Part shown: positions 18,055 to 25,288 of the stretch, one piece after another | How the letters are laid out: every line of letters starts with the position of its first letter | Position numbering within the stretch: the first letter of the stretch is position 1 | Origin: a virus | DNA length: 45,457 bases | Virus record (IMG/VR): IMGVR_UViG_3300044818_000001 | Location: 1-45,457 of that record | Strand: one strand, 5' to 3' | Position numbers and translations under genes: made by a program | The notes under the pieces: generated by a model | Told to the model about the DNA's origin: nothing | The model's database searches: none | What the model saw: only the letters and a program-made list of their open reading frames with translations

Positions 18055-18885
18055 TTACTTGGGGACAGCTACCTTGAGCAGCTTCCATGTCAGAGGGCCG
18101 AAGTGTCCATCGGCATCACCGGCGAGAGCCGCGTGCTGCTTCTGGAACCATACGATGCCCTTGCGGTCGGCCGGTCCGAAGACTCGACTGGGCCCTACCT
18201 TGTAGCCCTTGTAGCCAGCCCGGACCAGAGCCTTGCCAACCTCGGTCACGAGGTTGCTGGTGCGGCCGTAGAAGAAGTACTTGTCGCCGGGGAACGGGGC
18301 ATAGACCGGAGCGGGCTTCGGCTTTGAACCGAACAGATCGGGCATGGGACCAGGGTCCACATGGGAGTTACCAGGAACCTGATTGTGTCCGAAGTGCCCA
18401 CCCTTCCCGGTCCAGGTATCGAGACTGACGGTGTCACGAGCAAAGCTCGTGGGAACTCCACCAGGCCAAGCATCCACGATGCCAAGACTGCGGAGCCAGG
18501 CAACGATAGCGGAGAGGTTCTTGCAAGGAGTTTCCTTGACGCTCGCATACTTCTTCCCGCCTACCGTCTCACCCTCGGTGAACACGATCTCGATCTGGAT
18601 GTTGTACTTGCCAGTCCGGTTGGTGCGAACGCTTCCGGCGTTCTGAAGGGAGAGGCTACGGGAGTCGGCGGGGAAGAACTGGGCGATCTCTCCGGTGAAC
18701 GGATCCCACAGTAGGTGCGGCGCCACGTCTCGTCCCCCGCCAGTGAACCAGCCCAGCTCGTTATGGAACGTGTGATCTGTGGCGTTCGAGGTGATGTGCC
18801 ACGTAGCGCGCGAAGGGCCACCTTCCATGGCTCCCTCGTTGCCCACCGGATGGCGCTCGACGCCAGGCAGGTAGAGGTCGGTCAT
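18055..18885 (-). CDS. Endolysin: N-acetylmuramoyl-L-alanine amidase plus peptidoglycan-binding domain
   Basis: 276 aa from ATG 18885, preceded by GAAGGAG. Residues 25-180 form an Amidase_2/PGRP-like domain: His30 in ATWHITSN, DPFTGEIAQFFPADSRS, and GHNQVPGNSHVDPG with His167, His175 and Asp177, the usual zinc-binding pattern. Residues 205-276 resemble PG_binding_1 (FGPADRKGIVWFQ, then GDADGHFGPLTWKLL). It would cleave the amide between MurNAc and the stem peptide at lysis. Unusually, it lies next to the terminase and not beside the holin. Confidence 0.87.
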   Translation of the reverse strand: MTDLYLPGVERHPVGNEGAMEGGPSRATWHITSNATDHTFHNELGWFTGGGRDVAPHLLWDPFTGEIAQFFPADSRSLSLQNAGSVRTNRTGKYNIQIEIVFTEGETVGGKKYASVKETPCKNLSAIVAWLRSLGIVDAWPGGVPTSFARDTVSLDTWTGKGGHFGHNQVPGNSHVDPGPMPDLFGSKPKPAPVYAPFPGDKYFFYGRTSNLVTEVGKALVRAGYKGYKVGPSRVFGPADRKGIVWFQKQHAALAGDADGHFGPLTWKLLKVAVPK

Positions 18886-18902
18886 TGGTGCTCCTTCTCT
18901 CG

Positions 18903-20786
18903 TTAGTTCCAACTGCCGAACCCCACGTTGGGGTCGGCTTGGCTGAGGTAGTCCAGGTCGATCGTGACCTGGCGCTGCTTGTCGCGTTCGGACTGGTAGC
19001 TGTTGCCCATATGGAACACGGACTCGATGTCGTTCACCAGCTCACGAGCTCTGGTCTCTGCGAACCAGAGAGCCATGACCGTATCCTGCTTGGCCTTGGA
19101 CTGAGGGAACCAGGTGGTGAGCTGTTCAACGAGGGCCTTGACGCCCTCTTGCTGCGAGCGACTGGGAAGCCTGATCAGGCCTCGGTCCTCCAGGGCTCCA
19201 TCGAACAGCATGCTCATGGACGCGACGCCGAAGTCGGCGTCGTTCTTGTTGGACCCGGTGAAGTGTTCCTTCAGGATGGTGCCACGGCTGCCGAGGAAGT
19301 TCCTCAGGTCACGGTTCTGTGTGACCATGAGGTTCATCGCGTTCTTCTCGATGACCCACTCATGCATGTGGTACTTGACGGTCCAGTCCTTCAGCTTGTT
19401 GAAGAGGTCGTCTGGCTTCTGGTTGGGCGCAGTCCATACGTCGAGAACATACCGCATGCCGGACATTCGATCGACACCAAGAACGACGGCAGCGGCGTGC
19501 CCGGTGATAGCCGGGTCAAAACCGCCAACGACGTAGAGTCCGTCCATCCCGTGCGGACGGTGTCCGGGAGCGCCTGGCGACATGAGCCCTGCTGCTCGCA
19601 TTCCGTCGATGGAAGCTGCAACCTTGTTCGCCGGGAAGATCGCATCCTCAACCACCTGCTCCTGTTGGTAGACCATCTTCCAGTTCTGGGCCGAGCTTGT
19701 GGCTCGTCGTCGTGCTAGCGACTGACCTGAGTGCCAGGGGTAGAGGCCATCTTCGTTCGCCTGCACCAGTCGTCTTGCTCCGAGCGAGACAGGGGGTCGG
19801 TTGGTCCAGGGTGCGAGAACATGCCAGTCGTCGGGATGCTCTGCGAACTCAAGGACTGCGGGTTGAGTGAGGTAAGTCCACGGAGACTCTTCGTCCTGTC
19901 CGTACCACTCAGGCTTCTGGATCTCTGAATAGAGTTCCACAGGGGCAAGTCGAGTACCCACCAGGAGGAGGGTCCCGCCAGGGTAAGAAAGTCGGTTGAT
20001 GACCTCTCGCTGGATCCAGTCGATCTGCTTCTCGAACTCATGGGCGTTCTTTCCCGTCACGGTGTCGTCGAGGATGATCAGGTCGGCACGGTTGCCGTAG
20101 ATCTGACCGTTCATGCCCAGAGCCTGCACGGTAGGCGTAGCCTCACCGGAGTCTCGGGTCTCTGCGTTCACGTAGATAGAGTCAGCAGTCCATGACGCCG
20201 AGTTTGCGTCGAACCCGCCCTCAGGGGCGAAGTCATGCTGAAGCTTGCGGTAGCTAGGGTTGGCTCCCGCCAACCTGTCCTTGATCGCCCGAAGGAACCG
20301 CTTGGCCATCTCCTGAGTCTGAGACACGATGATGATACGGATGTTCGGGTCTTGACAGACCCGCCATGTCGTATAGTTCACTGTGATCGTAGTGGACTTA
20401 GCGTGCTCAGGAGGAGTGTTCACGATGAGCATTCCAGGATCTCCCTGATGGAAGATCTGGTTCTCATGAAGATCCCGAGGAGGACGTCCCTCAAGGACGT
20501 CATACCACTGAAGCTGATGAGGGAAGAGGACGGTGTCCAAGTAGTCTTTACAGAAGTCCGGGAAGTCAGGTACTTCCTTCTTGTCGAAGGTGCCACTCAC
20601 AGACTCCATCTTGCTCAGTCTGTTGTAGTCAGCCCTGAACTCCTTGTCGGAGTCCTTATAGTATTGAACCGCCTGCTTGGTGATTCCAAGGTCACTGATA
20701 GCCTTGGACATCGGGATACCGTTCCTGAGGTAAGTCAGGATGGTGTCCTTCTTCTCCCTGGTGGTCCTGTTCACTGGTCTAGCCAC
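18903..20786 (-). CDS. Terminase large subunit with N-terminal HTH-like region
   Basis: 627 aa. Residues 8-55 look like a DNA-binding HTH (YLRNGIPMSKAISDLGIT, then KQAVQYYKD), a region that many phages place in a separate small terminase; no separate small subunit gene is evident. ATPase motifs: Walker A-like TPPEHAKSTT (124-133), Walker B ADLIILDD (234-241). The nuclease domain begins with VVGGFDPAITGH, with Asp424 as a likely metal ligand. Packages and cuts phage DNA. First gene of the late operon. Confidence 0.92.
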   Translation of the reverse strand: MARPVNRTTREKKDTILTYLRNGIPMSKAISDLGITKQAVQYYKDSDKEFRADYNRLSKMESVSGTFDKKEVPDFPDFCKDYLDTVLFPHQLQWYDVLEGRPPRDLHENQIFHQGDPGMLIVNTPPEHAKSTTITVNYTTWRVCQDPNIRIIIVSQTQEMAKRFLRAIKDRLAGANPSYRKLQHDFAPEGGFDANSASWTADSIYVNAETRDSGEATPTVQALGMNGQIYGNRADLIILDDTVTGKNAHEFEKQIDWIQREVINRLSYPGGTLLLVGTRLAPVELYSEIQKPEWYGQDEESPWTYLTQPAVLEFAEHPDDWHVLAPWTNRPPVSLGARRLVQANEDGLYPWHSGQSLARRRATSSAQNWKMVYQQEQVVEDAIFPANKVAASIDGMRAAGLMSPGAPGHRPHGMDGLYVVGGFDPAITGHAAAVVLGVDRMSGMRYVLDVWTAPNQKPDDLFNKLKDWTVKYHMHEWVIEKNAMNLMVTQNRDLRNFLGSRGTILKEHFTGSNKNDADFGVASMSMLFDGALEDRGLIRLPSRSQQEGVKALVEQLTTWFPQSKAKQDTVMALWFAETRARELVNDIESVFHMGNSYQSERDKQRQVTIDLDYLSQADPNVGFGSWN

Positions 20787-20824
20787 TTGTCCTCCTTGCC
20801 TGAGTCTCTTGACCCTCTAGGGCT

Positions 20825-20911
20825 CCACCGCCGCAGGGCGGTGTAGCAATCCAGCGGGGAGAGATTCCGCGAAGAGGATGAGGTCATGTTGGGCAGCCCC
20901 TCAAGGGCTGC
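20825..20911 (-). promoter_or_regulatory. Paired hairpins in the late-operon leader
   Basis: CACCGCC-GCAG-GGCGGTG at 20825-20842 and GCAGCCC-CTCAA-GGGCTGC at 20893-20911 are two perfect 7-bp stems just upstream of the terminase gene. Neither has a U-tract. They may stabilise the late mRNA or modulate elongation; evidence is structural only. Confidence 0.5.
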
Positions 20912-21385
20912 TCATCGTATAGATACGTAGGACACTACTGGACACTCCCTTCAGGTCGTGTCCGAGCTGGTGGTCTCTGGTGGTCCTTCAGTGAACCGCT
21001 TCGCAGGTTCATTGGTCTACTAGTAGTAAGAGGGCCGTCTTGGCCCTGTCGGACAAGCTCGTTGCCAAACCTTTACCAAACTTCAGCAGAGAGTCACCAT
21101 AGACTGGGGTCTTGGTATACGCAGCGTGACATCCATGGTACCTGGGCAGGTCAAGTTTCCTGGCAAATTTCTATGGGGTCTCACTACCCACTACCCTGCC
21201 GCCATTAAGCATCCCCGGGTCAGACCATGGCAAACCGGCACACACAGTGACACAACGGACACAGAGACAGACCATGACAGACTGAGTCAGACCAGGACAG
21301 GCCAGGCAGCACGAGGCAGGGCGCAGGCTGTACAACTTGTACACATATGAGCGCAGATGCATACCATATGTCCATGTTTGCCTCT

Positions 21386-21412
21386 GATATGCAGGCAGAT
21401 GGCACGATATGC
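21386..21412. repeat. GATATGC direct repeats spaced 20 bp
   Basis: GATATGC occurs at 21386-21392 and 21406-21412, start to start 20 bp, about two helical turns. Related CATATG words lie just upstream (21343 and 21365 areas). Such phasing suits paired binding of a protein on one DNA face. Confidence 0.5.
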
Positions 21413-21435
21413 CTATGATCTGAAGGTGGGACTAT

Positions 21436-21521
21436 GCGTCAGGGTGACGATAAGGGCAGCCTGCATGGGTATACGGCAGGCAGCATGGGCATACTAGATA
21501 GCGTCAGTGTGACGATAAGGG
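21436..21521. repeat. Duplicated 21-mer GCGTCAGNGTGACGATAAGGG
   Basis: Copies at 21436-21456 and 21501-21521 differ at one base. Each contains the near-palindromic GTCAGNGTGAC. A second pair, GCATGGGTATAC at 21463-21474 and GCATGGGCATAC at 21483-21494, lies between them with 20-bp spacing. The nested arrangement resembles origin iterons or operators in a phage control region. Confidence 0.7.
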
Positions 21522-21896
21522 GGCTCAGCAGACTATGCCAGGACATACTCACATGCAGATGAGCAGCCATGCTCACATGAGCAGCCAATAGCTCATACGT
21601 GCAGCCTTACGTGATCAGCAGAGGGAACGCGCGCACGCGTATACAGAGCGCTTAGCAGTAGCAACGTTTGCTCTAGAAGTGGACATAACCAGACGTTCTA
21701 GCCCAGCTTTGTATCAATGTTTGTACCATGTGCCGGCAGATGGTCCATGATGTCCGAATCGCCTGGCTTCCCCCGCTATCTCGTCTGCACGCTGCCTGAG
21801 CAGCGTGGACCATGATTCTTTGAGGAATCAGAGCGTTTGCAGGGGGTGCAGCACTCGCAAACAAGAGGGCATTGCAACCCCTCTGACCTGCGACTC

Positions 21897-21925
21897 TTGA
21901 CAGGATTCGAGCAAAGGGCCAATGT
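21897..21925 (+). promoter_or_regulatory. Candidate early promoter 1
   Basis: TTGACA at 21897-21902, 17-bp spacer, then CAATGT at 21920-21925 (matches TANNNT at positions 2 and 6). This fits the HrdB-type consensus of actinobacteria with an ideal -35 and weak -10. It would drive the early operon through a roughly 500-nt leader. Confidence 0.5.
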
Positions 21926-21977
21926 TCTCGTTGTCAGCACAACGGCCCGCCGGAACGGGGGCCAGGAGCTGAAGAGG

Positions 21978-22006
21978 TTGACAGGGCCGCTCGCATAGGG
22001 CACAGT
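21978..22006 (+). promoter_or_regulatory. Candidate early promoter 2
   Basis: TTGACA at 21978-21983, 17-bp spacer, then CACAGT at 22001-22006. Same architecture as the candidate 81 bp upstream, again with a perfect -35 and a -10 that keeps A2 and T6. Both begin TTGACAGG. Confidence 0.5.
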
Positions 22007-22212
22007 CTTCCTCAGCAGGACAGCACGGGGCCTACCTCACCGCTTAGGCTCTCCCTCACGGGAGGCTGGGTGAGCTGGCTAGGGACTGACCCTCTGCGTC
22101 TACACGAGCAGCCTGGTGTGAACGTTACGGCTGGTCATAACAGTCGGACGGGACAGCATCGCCAGGAGTCGGAGAATCCACGGATGTACCTTGATAACTC
22201 AACAGCGAGCTG

Positions 22213-22394
22213 AGCTAGGTGGCCGGATCAGTGCCAGAGGTAACGACGCCCCTTGAGGGGGCGTAGGACTTGTCCCTACGGCTGATCCTGACCTAGCTAG
22301 TCCAACGTTTGGACGCCCTTCGGGGCGTCTGAGCATTCCCTGTAAGAGTCATCGGCTACACCTGCTGAAGCGTATGCAGTAGGCAGGTGTAGCC
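22213..22394 (+). ncRNA. Structured leader RNA of the early operon
   Basis: Several helices nest here. AGCTAGGT 22213-22220 pairs with ACCTAGCT 22291-22298. GGATCAG 22225-22231 pairs with CTGATCC 22282-22288. Inside are ACGCCCC/GGGGCGT (22246-22264) and GTAGG/CCTAC (22263-22279). Downstream are a UUCG-capped stem (GACGCCC/GGGCGTC, 22312-22329) and a 12-bp stem, GGCTACACCTGC 22354-22365 with GCAGGTGTAGCC 22383-22394, just before the RBS of the first early gene. This is more structure than a plain leader needs. A cis-regulatory or stable small RNA is possible; no known riboswitch class recognised. Confidence 0.6.
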
Positions 22395-22425
22395 TCTTGG
22401 CTCCGCAGAGAATGAAGGAGAGATC

Positions 22426-22632
22426 ATGAAGTACACAGTGACCACCCTGGTGGACGGCAGCCACGTGAGTACCAACAGGTTCGTCCTTGAAGACGATCTG
22501 GAGTATCACACCGAACTAGCTGGTCCCGACCTGCATGACTTCACCACTGCGTTGATGCTCACAGGTCAGGCCATGAACGTTCGACGTGACGCTGTCGGCG
22601 TCACTGTGGTCATCGCTCACGAGGAGATCTGA
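22426..22632 (+). CDS. First early protein, unknown, 68 aa
   Basis: ATG 22426 follows GAAGGAGAG. Product begins MKYTVTTLVDGSHVSTNRF and looks like a small beta-alpha protein. It heads the early operon right after the structured leader, so it is probably among the earliest expressed proteins. Overlaps the next gene by one base. No family recognised. Confidence 0.75.
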   Translation: MKYTVTTLVDGSHVSTNRFVLEDDLEYHTELAGPDLHDFTTALMLTGQAMNVRRDAVGVTVVIAHEEI

Positions 22633-22808
22633 TGAGCATCACCTACGCAGAGTACGAGCTGAACAAGGTCGATGCGAGTGACGGTGCGTCCATCAGGGTG
22701 TACGGCGCTGAGGGTGGGGTGACCCGCACGATCGCCATCACACCCGAGACGTTCGAGAAGCTCAAGGCGCTCCTGATGGACGCCCCTGAGTGCAACTGGA
22801 TCGTCTAG
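22632..22808 (+). CDS. Hypothetical early protein, 58 aa
   Basis: TGATG overlap with the preceding stop implies translational coupling. Product MSITYAEYELNKVDASDG... ends with a helix (TPETFEKLKALLMDAPE). Acidic, no Cys pairs or membrane segment. Function unknown. Confidence 0.7.
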   Translation: MSITYAEYELNKVDASDGASIRVYGAEGGVTRTIAITPETFEKLKALLMDAPECNWIV

Positions 22809-22809
22809 T

Positions 22810-22875
22810 ATGACCATCATCATCGTAGGGCTGTACCTCTTGGTGCAGCTCGGATGCGACTGGGGTAAATCATGA
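22810..22875 (+). CDS. Hydrophobic micropeptide, 21 aa
   Basis: ATG 22810 to TGA 22873-22875: MTIIIVGLYLLVQLGCDWGK plus Ser. Its stop overlaps the next ATG (ATGA). The first 15 residues are a continuous hydrophobic segment that could insert in a membrane. It may be a real membrane micropeptide or only a coupling leader for the 103-aa gene. Confidence 0.5.
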   Translation: MTIIIVGLYLLVQLGCDWGKS

Positions 22876-23183
22876 ACAAGCTCGAATCCTACGGGTACAA
22901 CCTGATCATGGACGAGGTTCGCCTCAACGATGACCCGGCAGACCCGTGGGGAAGCAACATCGCATGGCTGTTCGCTCTAGCGGACTACATGTACGGCATG
23001 AACGGCGAGATCCTCCCCGGCTACCGCCCGTCCCCGATGGGTGTTGACACGGGAGATCCCAGCTACGAACTGGAGACGCTGTTCAACGTGAGTGTGCACG
23101 TCACGGACGACGACATCGTCAAGGTGTACTACGTCTTGGCACGTCGTGACAACGTCCTCCGCAGTCTCGGTAAGAACTACTGA
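22872..23183 (+). CDS. Hypothetical early protein, 103 aa
   Basis: Starts in an ATGA overlap. Product begins MNKLESYGYNLIMDEVRLND; contains NIAWLFALADYMYGMNG and a C-terminal beta strand followed by LARRDNVLRSLGKNY. Acidic. A mini-tRNA-like element and hairpin follow it. Not recognised. Confidence 0.72.
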   Translation: MNKLESYGYNLIMDEVRLNDDPADPWGSNIAWLFALADYMYGMNGEILPGYRPSPMGVDTGDPSYELETLFNVSVHVTDDDIVKVYYVLARRDNVLRSLGKNY

Positions 23184-23231
23184 TACGAGGCTCTGTACGG
23201 CCCCCTGAGGGGCCGGAATGACAGCTAGGTA

Positions 23232-23273
23232 GTCTGACCGGCAGGCATCTACGTTCGAGCCGTAGACAGGCAC
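23232..23273 (+). ncRNA. Mini-tRNA-like element 0
   Basis: Acceptor GTCTG/CAGGC (5 bp with one G-U), 11-nt linker ACCGGCAGGCA, T-arm TCTACG-TTCGAGC-CGTAGA (6 bp, 7-nt loop), then AC. It starts 48 nt after the upstream stop. No anticodon arm. Stem sequences differ from the other copies while pairing is kept. Confidence 0.8.
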
Positions 23274-23275
23274 TG

Positions 23276-23294
23276 AGGGCCCAGGAAGGGCCCT
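23276..23294 (+). other. Hairpin following tRNA-like element 0
   Basis: AGGGCCC-AGGAA-GGGCCCT, a perfect 7-bp stem starting 2 nt after the tRNA-like element and ending 18 nt before the next ATG. No U-tract of note. Confidence 0.65.
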
Positions 23295-23312
23295 TGTTCC
23301 AAGGGAGTGGAC

Positions 23313-23750
23313 ATGGCAAAGAACCTCGGAACCATCTGGGTTTGCCGAGACTGCATGCTGCACCATGCGAATGGTGAGTGCGGCGACTGTCACGATGACG
23401 ACTACGGTCACGACCGTGAGCCGTGGAGTCACCTGGACGGCAACGAGACTGTCACCATGGACAGCGTCGAGCACGATGACTACAGTCGGTCGTCGTGCGA
23501 CGGATGTGGCTCTTACCTCCACGGTGAGCGTCACTCGTTCACGTTGTGGCGAGAGAGCACGTACAAAGTGCGCCGCTTCTTCCGGGACGACCCGCAGAAG
23601 GACTTCACGGTCAAGTCGGGCCTCACCCTCGGTGAGGCTCAGGAGCGCTGCAAGAACCCTGAGACATCGTCCTCTACGTGCACCACGACAGAGGGCACCG
23701 ACCGAACGCTCCTGTACGGACCCTGGTTCGATGGGTACTATGAGGAGTAG
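23313..23750 (+). CDS. Cys-rich zinc-ribbon-like protein, 145 aa
   Basis: ATG 23313 preceded by AAGGGAG. Two Cys pairs near the N-terminus (WVCRDCMLHH and GECGDCHDD), then CDGCGSYLHGERH in the middle, so one or two zinc sites are likely. The rest is a basic segment followed by a polar Thr/Ser stretch. Probably nucleic-acid or protein binding; no named family recognised. Confidence 0.75.
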   Translation: MAKNLGTIWVCRDCMLHHANGECGDCHDDDYGHDREPWSHLDGNETVTMDSVEHDDYSRSSCDGCGSYLHGERHSFTLWRESTYKVRRFFRDDPQKDFTVKSGLTLGEAQERCKNPETSSSTCTTTEGTDRTLLYGPWFDGYYEE

Positions 23751-23755
23751 TCGAA

Positions 23756-23780
23756 ACTCCAGCACTAGCGGTGCTGGAGT
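23756..23780 (+). other. Intergenic hairpin
   Basis: ACTCCAGCA at 23756-23764 pairs with TGCTGGAGT at 23772-23780 (9 bp, 7-nt loop) 5 nt after the upstream stop. The 87-nt gap also holds GTGGG/CCCAC. No T-arm is present, so this gap lacks the tRNA-like element of its neighbours. Confidence 0.6.
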
Positions 23781-23837
23781 CTGTGGGATCTGACCTACCC
23801 ACACTGATGAGACAGGTCGACAAGGGAAGAGGACAAG

Positions 23838-24254
23838 ATGATTAAGATCACTGCTGAGTCCGTCAGGGCTGGCCTGCTTGCACTGGTCAAGCAGGAGGGT
23901 GGAGACTTCATCTACACCCCCAAGCCTCCGACCGACGACGAAGAGGGTCAGATCAATGCCCGGTGCGTCTACGTTCACCAGGGCAAGCCTGACTGCATCG
24001 TCGGTCGGTTCCTGCACGGTCAGGGCGTGTCCCTGGAAGTGCTGACCGAGGCGGACAAGTATGAGTTCGGTGGCGGCTTGTCCGCCATTGAGCTCATCAA
24101 CCGGCTGCGTGATGGGGGCGTTATCAGCATGACGCCCGAAGCCGCCCGTGCCCTGACTACGGCACAGTATGAGCAGGACCAACTGAGCATGTGGGGAGTC
24201 GCCGTTGAGCGAGCTCTTCGCTACATCCCTTCCCCCGCTGGTGACTTGTCCTAG
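23838..24254 (+). CDS. Hypothetical early protein, 138 aa
   Basis: Begins MIKITAESVRAGLLALVKQE. It contains CVYVHQGKPDCIVGRFLHGQG and a C-terminal Gln/Glu-rich helix (TAQYEQDQLSMWGVAVERAL). Length and style resemble small phage proteins of the early region with no assigned role. Followed by tRNA-like element 1. Confidence 0.75.
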   Translation: MIKITAESVRAGLLALVKQEGGDFIYTPKPPTDDEEGQINARCVYVHQGKPDCIVGRFLHGQGVSLEVLTEADKYEFGGGLSAIELINRLRDGGVISMTPEAARALTTAQYEQDQLSMWGVAVERALRYIPSPAGDLS

Positions 24255-24288
24255 CGAGGGGAGACAGGGCCACTAAATAGGCCCGATA

Positions 24289-24330
24289 GCCCGAAAGGCA
24301 TACATCAGGGTTCGAGTCCCTGACGGGCAC
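24289..24330 (+). ncRNA. Mini-tRNA-like element 1
   Basis: Acceptor GCCCG/CGGGC, linker AAAGGCATACA, T-arm TCAGGG-TTCGAGT-CCCTGA, then AC. A second GCCCG lies 8 nt upstream (24281-24285), giving an alternative acceptor strand; the register chosen reproduces the 5-11-19-5 geometry of the other copies. Confidence 0.82.
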
Positions 24331-24333
24331 GCT

Positions 24334-24360
24334 CTGACACGCCCCAAGCGTGTCAGTTTT
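24334..24360 (+). terminator. Terminator-like hairpin after tRNA-like element 1
   Basis: CTGACACGC-CCCAA-GCGTGTCAG, 9 bp, followed by TTTT. This is the only element-associated hairpin in the series with a clear U-tract. It may give partial termination before the candidate lipoprotein gene. Confidence 0.65.
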
Positions 24361-24376
24361 AGGGAAGGGACAAAAG

Positions 24377-24667
24377 ATGCGCAAGAGTGATACATCCCTG
24401 ATCGCCATGGTGGTGGGGGTGTTCGTCGCTATGTTCATCGTCGTAGCCGTCGTGGCCTGCAATCCCGATGGGGCCAGTCCGAGTGGTGGAGGGTACTACC
24501 CTCACGACACCAGTCACGGCTACTACGACTCGCATCACCACTATCACTACTACCACAAGTACGGTAGTGGCCGCAAGGCGCCCAGAGTGGCCCCTCGTGG
24601 CCGATCCAGTGTGCGACGCGGCAGCAGTGGCGGCTCCGGCTTCAGCAAGTCCGGCCGTCGCCGCTAA
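24377..24667 (+). CDS. Candidate lipoprotein / membrane-anchored protein, 96 aa
   Basis: ATG 24377 with GGAAGGGA upstream. Residues 8-27 form a hydrophobic segment ending VVAC at Cys28, which matches a lipobox; Arg2-Lys3 precede it. After the Cys, a His/Tyr-rich patch (DSHHHYHYYHKYGSG) is followed by an Arg/Ser/Gly-rich tail. If lipidated, it would sit outside the membrane. Phage early lipoproteins can block superinfection, but this role is only a guess. Plain single-span membrane protein is the alternative. Confidence 0.7.
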   Translation: MRKSDTSLIAMVVGVFVAMFIVVAVVACNPDGASPSGGGYYPHDTSHGYYDSHHHYHYYHKYGSGRKAPRVAPRGRSSVRRGSSGGSGFSKSGRRR

Positions 24668-24677
24668 CAGCAAGGTA

Positions 24678-24719
24678 GCCCTACCGGCAGACACTCAGGT
24701 TCGAGTCCTGAGAGGGCAC
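24678..24719 (+). ncRNA. Mini-tRNA-like element 2
   Basis: Acceptor GCCCT/AGGGC, linker ACCGGCAGACA, T-arm CTCAGG-TTCGAGT-CCTGAG, then AC. It starts 11 nt after the upstream stop. Same 42-nt geometry as elements 0, 1, 3, 4 and 6. Confidence 0.83.
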
Positions 24720-24723
24720 TGGA

Positions 24724-24740
24724 AGCGCCGCAGGGGCGCT
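24724..24740 (+). other. Hairpin following tRNA-like element 2
   Basis: AGCGCC-GCAGG-GGCGCT, 6 bp, between the element and an AGGAGG ribosome-binding site. Confidence 0.6.
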
Positions 24741-24755
24741 GTCCAAGGAGGAATG

Positions 24756-25187
24756 ATGAGCAGCAGCTTCAGGACGTACTACATGGACGACGCTGTCTTC
24801 AACCTGGGCAATGTGATCGAGACCGCACAGGAGCGTCTTGCTGGTGTCAACTTCGATACGCTGGTCGGTACCGGTTTCTCCGGTAGCATCGTGGTTCCCT
24901 CCCTCGCCCTCGCGATGGGCAAGAAGTTCGTCCTGGTCCGCAAGGACACCGACGACAGTCATCACGGAGGCGGACGACTGCTTGGCGATCTCGGCTCCCG
25001 CTGGATCTTCGTGGACGACTTCGTGTCGTCCGGTCGGACCCGAGAGAGGGTGATGGACAAGCTCGACCTTGCGGCCCGAGAGTCGGAAGGGCCCACAGAG
25101 ATGGTCGGGCAGTACATGTACGTAAGCTATTCAGCGAACGGTCCGAGGTTCGAGCACTTCGAGTCCGAGTGGCTGGAAAAGTACTGA
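24756..25187 (+). CDS. Phosphoribosyltransferase-fold protein, 143 aa
   Basis: The second of two adjacent ATGs is 4 nt from AGGAGG and is preferred. Residues 34-50 (DTLVGTGFSGSIVVPSL) form the PRTase first loop; residues 83-95 (WIFVDDFVSSGRT) match the PRPP-binding motif with its acidic pair. LVRKDTDDSHHGGG may form the flexible loop. Type I PRTases use PRPP to make or salvage nucleotides, and some regulate RNA. The substrate cannot be read from sequence. It is flanked by tRNA-like elements 2 and 3. Confidence 0.85.
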   Translation: MSSSFRTYYMDDAVFNLGNVIETAQERLAGVNFDTLVGTGFSGSIVVPSLALAMGKKFVLVRKDTDDSHHGGGRLLGDLGSRWIFVDDFVSSGRTRERVMDKLDLAARESEGPTEMVGQYMYVSYSANGPRFEHFESEWLEKY

Positions 25188-25198
25188 TGATCAACCTA

Positions 25199-25240
25199 GC
25201 CTGAACGGCATACACTCTGGTTCGAGTCCAGGGCAGGCAC
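25199..25240 (+). ncRNA. Mini-tRNA-like element 3
   Basis: Acceptor GCCTG/CAGGC, linker AACGGCATACA, T-arm CTCTGG-TTCGAGT-CCAGGG (one U-G), then AC. It starts 12 nt after the PRTase stop. Confidence 0.82.
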
Positions 25241-25242
25241 TG

Positions 25243-25263
25243 CGACACGCTTGAAGCGTGTCG
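25243..25263 (+). other. Hairpin following tRNA-like element 3
   Basis: CGACACGC-TTGAA-GCGTGTCG, perfect 8-bp stem, 2 nt after the element and 25 nt before the next ATG. No U-tract. Confidence 0.65.
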
Positions 25264-25288
25264 GGACCAAGGGAATCGGAGAATCAAC

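Larger units (their letters stand above)
20787..22425. other. Non-coding region between diverging late and early operons
   Basis: About 1.64 kb in which I find no convincing gene. Toward the late side it holds two leader hairpins (20825-20911). In the middle (21340-21620) it holds short direct repeats at roughly 20-bp intervals and a duplicated 21-mer. Toward the early side it holds two TTGACA promoter candidates and a folded leader. The strand is rich in CAG, CAGAT and GACAG words. It is the best candidate for a replication origin and main control region; I cannot point to a clear minus-strand late promoter. Confidence 0.7.

Noticed and set aside
21120-22010. Several 60-75 codon frames in the central non-coding region
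   Set aside because: They lack RBSs, have odd compositions and run through the phased repeats. I do not support them as genes.
23800-23830. CTGATGAG resembling a hammerhead ribozyme core
   Set aside because: No following GAAA with a flanking stem II and no cleavage-site stem could be drawn.
22977-24182. A 401-codon minus-strand open frame across the early genes
   Set aside because: It lies antisense to three plus-strand genes with good RBSs and to a tRNA-like element, and has no recognisable motif.
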